DNA of 9,372 nucleotides from Candidatus Aminicenantota bacterium. Lineage in GTDB: Bacteria; Acidobacteriota; Aminicenantia; Aminicenantales; Saccharicenantaceae. The notes beneath the pieces are model-generated. The model saw nothing but the letters and a program-made list of their open reading frames with translations. It was not told the DNA's origin and did no database searches. Position 1 is the stretch's first letter. Each line of letters opens with the position of its first letter. Below are positions 6,074 through 9,372 of the stretch, piece after piece. The stretch is taken from assembly GCA_011048485.1 (NCBI GenBank), contig DSDX01000209.1, positions 1-9,372 of the forward strand. Direction: 5' to 3'. The translations under genes and the position numbers were made by a program.

Positions 6074-7834
6074 CTACTCGAGCTTGACCGTTCGCGAGAG
6101 CTTGCCCCCGTGCCGCGATTCGTACCGGACCGTGATCTCGCCCTTGCCTTCGACCAGGAACTGGTGCTCGACCTTGCCGAAGCCGGGTACGACCAGGAAC
6201 TGCAGCTCGGGTTTATGGTCCTTGTACGCCGCCCGGTCCCGGTAGGGATCGACGAGCGGCCCGCCGGCCACGACCTTGGCGCCAGGCCCGGCCATGCGGA
6301 GCATGTCCTTGGGATAGAGGTTCGCTTTCTGGGCCAGATAGCTCATAGTCGGGATGGCCTTGGGATTGGCCAGGCGGGTCCGGACACGGAAGAGGTTCCC
6401 GCCGAGCGGCTTGACCTCGGTGACCTCGAGCGAGACCTCGGGCAAGTGCTTGGCCGAGAACAGGGCGGCCATGGCGTTGCGGTGAACGAGGTCCTTGATC
6501 ATGAATGGGGCGCCGAGCCGCGAGCTCATCTTGACCCAGCCGCCGATCTCGATATCGCCGTAGGTCGGGTGCTTGAAGGCCTGCCAGGGCCTGTAGAGCT
6601 CCCCCTGGGCGAGGTTGTCGCTGAACTTGAGACGCTCCCGTTCGGAGACGCCCTCGGAGAACATGTCGCGCATGGCCTCCTCGCCGGGCGTGCCGGGTTC
6701 GCGGCGCTCGGAGGCGCCCTTGAAGGCCTCCGACTCGCCCTGAAAGACCTCGGCGCAGAAGAAGTAGGCGCCCATCGTCTGGGTCATCCATTCGCCGGAG
6801 TCGCCGTAGGTCGTGTAGAGGTCTTTCCAGGAGATCAGGTAGCGGTAGCCGGGGATGATCCGCTCGCCTTGCCGGCCCAGGAAATCGTAGACCGCAATGT
6901 CCTGCTGGGGGTACTCTCCCAGGCCCTTGCGGCTGGGTCCGCGCAGGAGCATGCCGCCGCTGTTGTGGTAGGACCAGGCGAAGACGATGTTGGTCTTGGT
7001 CATCGTCCATTCGGCCAGGGCCTTGAGCCCGACCGCCTGGAAAGGATACTCCCCAGAGCCCCCCTGGACATAGGGCGGGGCCCAGTCGAATCCCCAGTTC
7101 CGGTTGGGATCGACGTAGCCCTCGCCGTCCTCGTTGACCTGGCCGTCGCCGTCGTTGTCGAGCCCCTCCTCGCCGAGCAAGGTCCATTCGCCCTTCTCAC
7201 CCGGCTTGACCCGGATCATCAGGCGGGGCTCTTCGGAGTCGGTGCGGTAGGGGCCGAATGAGTCTTTCTTGCGCATCGTGCAGATGTTGCCGTCGCCGTC
7301 GAGGTCGTCGGCGGCATCCTCGTCGACGAGGCCGTCCTTGTCGTCGTCTATGGGGATGCGCAGGGTGCGGTTGCTGCTGGGCGTGTTGGCGTCGGCGAAA
7401 AAGTGATAGCGGCCGTCGACGTTGGCGACCGGCACGACGTAGAGGCAGATCCGGTCGAGGAGGGCCGTGACCTCGGGATTCTGGCCGTATTGGCCGAGAA
7501 CATAGTCGAGGAGATAGAGCGAGACGTCCCCGCCCTGGATCTCGTTGCCGTGCATGTTGCCGTCGATGTACAGGGCCGGCTTGTCGAGGGCGGCCCCGGT
7601 CTTTGGATTGTTGACGGTCATGGCCATGAGCGGCCGGCCCTCCTCGCTCAGGCCGATCGTTTCGAGGGTCGTCAGCCGGGGATAGGCCTTGTTCAAGGCC
7701 CGCAGGGCCTCGTAGACCTGGTCCAGCGTGTAGTACTGGTCGAACCGCAAGGGCACGGTGATCTCGGCCTTCTGGGCCGGCAGGGCCGAGGCGAAGAGCG
7801 TGATGAGAAGGACGGATACGGCAAGTTTTTTCAC
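6074..7834 (-). CDS. Secreted M14-family zinc carboxypeptidase with calcium-type Asp-rich loops
   Basis: A 586-residue exported metallopeptidase expected to trim peptides from the C-terminus. The start is GTG at 7834: GGAGG lies 6 bases upstream, the codon overlaps the preceding stop as GTGA, and a clean signal peptide follows (1-20, ending SALPA). An in-frame ATG at 7933 would add 33 non-signal residues and is rejected. The zinc site is H95 and E98 in HGNE plus H290 in SYHNSGG. Substrate-binding N244-R245 is in DPNRNWGFDW, and the catalytic glutamate is probably E362 in FFCAEVF. Two Asp-rich loops (about 163-182 and 225-237, DNDGDGQVNED type) sit between HGNE and NRN and resemble EF-hand or thrombospondin type-3 calcium sites. 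A beta-rich C-terminal region (about 420-586) begins with FKHPTYGDIEIGG and is shared with the upstream paralog. Substrate is unknown. Confidence 0.92.
   Translation of the reverse strand: MKKLAVSVLLITLFASALPAQKAEITVPLRFDQYYTLDQVYEALRALNKAYPRLTTLETIGLSEEGRPLMAMTVNNPKTGAALDKPALYIDGNMHGNEIQGGDVSLYLLDYVLGQYGQNPEVTALLDRICLYVVPVANVDGRYHFFADANTPSSNRTLRIPIDDDKDGLVDEDAADDLDGDGNICTMRKKDSFGPYRTDSEEPRLMIRVKPGEKGEWTLLGEEGLDNDGDGQVNEDGEGYVDPNRNWGFDWAPPYVQGGSGEYPFQAVGLKALAEWTMTKTNIVFAWSYHNSGGMLLRGPSRKGLGEYPQQDIAVYDFLGRQGERIIPGYRYLISWKDLYTTYGDSGEWMTQTMGAYFFCAEVFQGESEAFKGASERREPGTPGEEAMRDMFSEGVSERERLKFSDNLAQGELYRPWQAFKHPTYGDIEIGGWVKMSSRLGAPFMIKDLVHRNAMAALFSAKHLPEVSLEVTEVKPLGGNLFRVRTRLANPKAIPTMSYLAQKANLYPKDMLRMAGPGAKVVAGGPLVDPYRDRAAYKDHKPELQFLVVPGFGKVEHQFLVEGKGEITVRYESRHGGKLSRTVKLE
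7124..7168 (-). repeat. Coding repeat copy 1 (calcium-loop codons, shared with the paralog)
   Basis: Bases 7125-7168 match 9179-9222 at 41 of 44 positions in direct orientation. Both encode the GLDNDGDGQxNEDG loop in the two M14 paralogs. The identity reflects gene duplication plus strong constraint or gene conversion, not a mobile element. Confidence 0.6.
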
Positions 7835-9372
7835 TTGGCACCTCCCAGGTCGACCGTCCGGGCATCTCCCCAGGCGGTCCGGGTCTCCGCTTTGAGCTCG
7901 ATCTTGACCGGTTTGGCCGCCCGGACGATCCAAGTCAAGGGCTTGGCGCCGCGCGCCGGGACCGAGGCGATAAGGCTCCGCGGCTTGCCCTCGACGATGT
8001 CGAAGCCCTGGCCGGCGAGGCTGACGACGACCGGGAGGACGCGCTGGTTTCGGGCGCCCATGGCCGTCGGGTAAGGCAGGTCGCCCGTGTTGGCGATCCA
8101 GGCCTTGATCTCGTAGACGCCGGCTCCCAATCTCTCGACCCGGACGTCGGCGATGCCGATCCGGGCCATCCGCTTCGCGATCTCGAAGGCCCAGGGGACC
8201 TGGCCGGCGACAAGGCCGTCGATCATCCCGGCCGGCGGGGTGGTGTCGGCGTAAGGCACGGCCCCGCCGATCTCGACCTCGCCGAGTTCCGGATGCTTGA
8301 AGGGCGTCCAGGCGACAAAGCCCCGGCCGCCGAGCTCCTTGTCGCTCCAGGCCAGGAGGGCTTTGTCCTTCGGATCGGCCCCGTCCTGGCTCGGCTTCTT
8401 GGGCATCTGCTTCATCATCTCGGCCATCTTCTTGGTGTCCATCATGCCGCTCTTGAGGGCCTCGAAGACCTGCTTGGCCTTGAACTGGTCGGGGGCGCCC
8501 GTGGCCTTGAGGAAGGCATCGACCTTGTCCTCGCCGAGGGCGATGAATTCGTCGTTCGTCATCGTTTCGAGCTTCTCGGGCGTGATCTCCTCGGCCGGCT
8601 TGTCCTCCTTGACCTCGGGCAGAGTCCAGAAGTCCATCGCGAACGAGGGCAGCCCGAGGTGGTAGTAGGCATAGAGCTCGAGGGAGCCGTCCTTGTCGGC
8701 GGGCGGGTCGAGGCGCTTGGCGTCCAGCTTGGCGGCCTTGAGGAACTCCTTGTACTTCTCCGACAGCTCCTTATAGAACTTGAGGTCGTCCTCGAGGGGG
8801 TTGACCACGGCCCCGAGCCCGAGGAAGCCGGCGACCAGGCTCTCGGTGACCTCCATCCCCGGCGGGACGAGCGGCTTGACCATATCGATGATCTCGGCCA
8901 TGGTGTAGGTCCGCGTGGGGTCGGCATTGATGAAGCCGGCCACGCGTTCGGGAACCTTGATCTCGTTGAAATCGGCGTCGCCCTGGCGTCCGGCGCGCGG
9001 CGGGTTGAGGCAGAAGTTCGATTCGCCGAAGACGAAGACGAGGCCGATCTCGCGGTGAAGGTCGAAGAACTCGAGCAGGGCGAACGTCTCCGCCTCGCTG
9101 CCGGGCCAGGGGCCGGCGTCCGGCGCGTGGTACTTGAAGAGATGGGGAAAGGCCGTGCCGAGGTTGATGCCCCCGGGACCGTCCTCGTTGAACTGCCCGT
9201 CGCCGTCGTTGTCGAGGCCCTCGGGATAGAGCTTCCAGATCCCCTTTTCGCCCTTCGTCCCGTCGGCCCTCTTCATCAGCCGCGGCTCGCCGGCGACGGC
9301 CATCCAGGGCCCCTCGGGGTCCTTGACCCGCATCCGGGTGATGAGCCCGTCCCCGTTGAGATCGTCAGGCCC
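7831..9372 (-). CDS. M14-family peptidase paralog with degenerate active site (5' end outside window)
   Basis: The frame is open from the right edge to TGA at 7831, giving 513 residues; the true start, signal peptide and HxxE motif lie outside. The first visible residues, PDDLNGDGLITRMRVKDPEG, are an Asp-rich loop region typical of large bacterial M14 proteins. GLDNDGDGQFNEDG (52-65) matches the downstream paralog. The C-terminal WTPFKHPELGEVEIGG block (355-370) also aligns with it. Where active members have LNRNFP, this one has LGTAFP (71-76), losing the substrate-binding arginine. The third zinc-ligand region reads VFGESNFCLNPP with no histidine. The catalytic-glutamate position appears to be Asp (D247 in AMDFW). 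A Lys/Glu/Met-rich insert (about 255-340) makes the gap between the third-ligand region and the FKHP block roughly 110 residues longer than in the paralog. It may be a pseudoenzyme or non-catalytic partner. It is coupled to the next gene by a GTGA overlap. Confidence 0.88.
   Translation of the reverse strand, partial: GPDDLNGDGLITRMRVKDPEGPWMAVAGEPRLMKRADGTKGEKGIWKLYPEGLDNDGDGQFNEDGPGGINLGTAFPHLFKYHAPDAGPWPGSEAETFALLEFFDLHREIGLVFVFGESNFCLNPPRAGRQGDADFNEIKVPERVAGFINADPTRTYTMAEIIDMVKPLVPPGMEVTESLVAGFLGLGAVVNPLEDDLKFYKELSEKYKEFLKAAKLDAKRLDPPADKDGSLELYAYYHLGLPSFAMDFWTLPEVKEDKPAEEITPEKLETMTNDEFIALGEDKVDAFLKATGAPDQFKAKQVFEALKSGMMDTKKMAEMMKQMPKKPSQDGADPKDKALLAWSDKELGGRGFVAWTPFKHPELGEVEIGGAVPYADTTPPAGMIDGLVAGQVPWAFEIAKRMARIGIADVRVERLGAGVYEIKAWIANTGDLPYPTAMGARNQRVLPVVVSLAGQGFDIVEGKPRSLIASVPARGAKPLTWIVRAAKPVKIELKAETRTAWGDARTVDLGGAK
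9179..9222 (-). repeat. Coding repeat copy 2 (calcium-loop codons, shared with the paralog)
   Basis: Partner of the 44-base direct repeat at 7125-7168 with three mismatches. It encodes the same Asp-rich loop in the upstream M14 paralog. Confidence 0.6.

Noticed and set aside
6110..7261. Plus-strand open frame of 383 codons opposite the M14 gene
   Set aside because: The M14 frame on the other strand carries the zinc and substrate motifs; the plus-strand frame is a composition-driven shadow.
7835..7933. Upstream ATG extension of the downstream M14 gene
   Set aside because: It would add 33 Arg/Gly/Asp-rich residues before an obvious signal peptide and overlap the upstream gene extensively. The GTG at 7834 has a good ribosome-binding site and a GTGA junction.
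1..9372. CRISPR arrays, tRNA/rRNA genes, insertion sequences or attachment sites
   Set aside because: Nearly the whole window is tight coding sequence with recognisable products. No regularly spaced repeats, transposase motifs, terminal inverted repeats or structured RNA genes were seen.

Overview
The window is strongly GC-rich bacterial chromosomal DNA, densely packed with ordinary housekeeping and envelope genes. All genes except one lie on the minus strand. A tripartite RND efflux system (outer-membrane channel, lipoprotein adaptor, inner-membrane pump) shows the organism is diderm. Secreted M14 zinc carboxypeptidases carrying Asp-rich calcium-type loops, in a genome of this composition, resemble what is found in Acidobacteriota-like lineages such as Candidatus Aminicenantes. 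That placement is an inference from protein style only, since no marker gene is present.

Layout, left to right: (1) 1-4129, minus strand, an efflux operon transcribed TolC-type channel -> lipoprotein adaptor -> RND permease. Each junction is a 4-base stop/start overlap, and the permease runs off the left edge of the window. (2) 4130-4397, a divergent intergenic region with a probable extended -10 promoter on each strand and two short perfect or near-perfect dyads. (3) 4398-5078, plus strand, an O-methyltransferase-family protein that unexpectedly begins with a signal peptide. (4) 5079-5996, minus strand, a CorA-family divalent-cation transporter whose signature GMN reads SMN. Its stop codon abuts the stop codon of the convergent methyltransferase gene. 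(5) 5997-6073, a short gap with a 6-bp hairpin and a possible corA promoter. (6) 6074-9372, minus strand, two tandem, translationally coupled, secreted M14-family peptidase paralogs. The downstream one looks catalytically intact. The upstream one is cut by the right edge and has lost several active-site residues.

Functionally, the efflux operon is one machine spanning the envelope. The two M14 proteins probably act together outside the cytoplasm, as an active peptidase and a diverged partner. CorA and the methyltransferase have no obvious functional tie to either group. No RNA genes, mobile elements or CRISPR arrays were found. The most unusual points are the degenerate M14 paralog, the exported SAM-dependent methyltransferase with an altered metal site, and the SMN variant of CorA. 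None amounts to a clearly new system.
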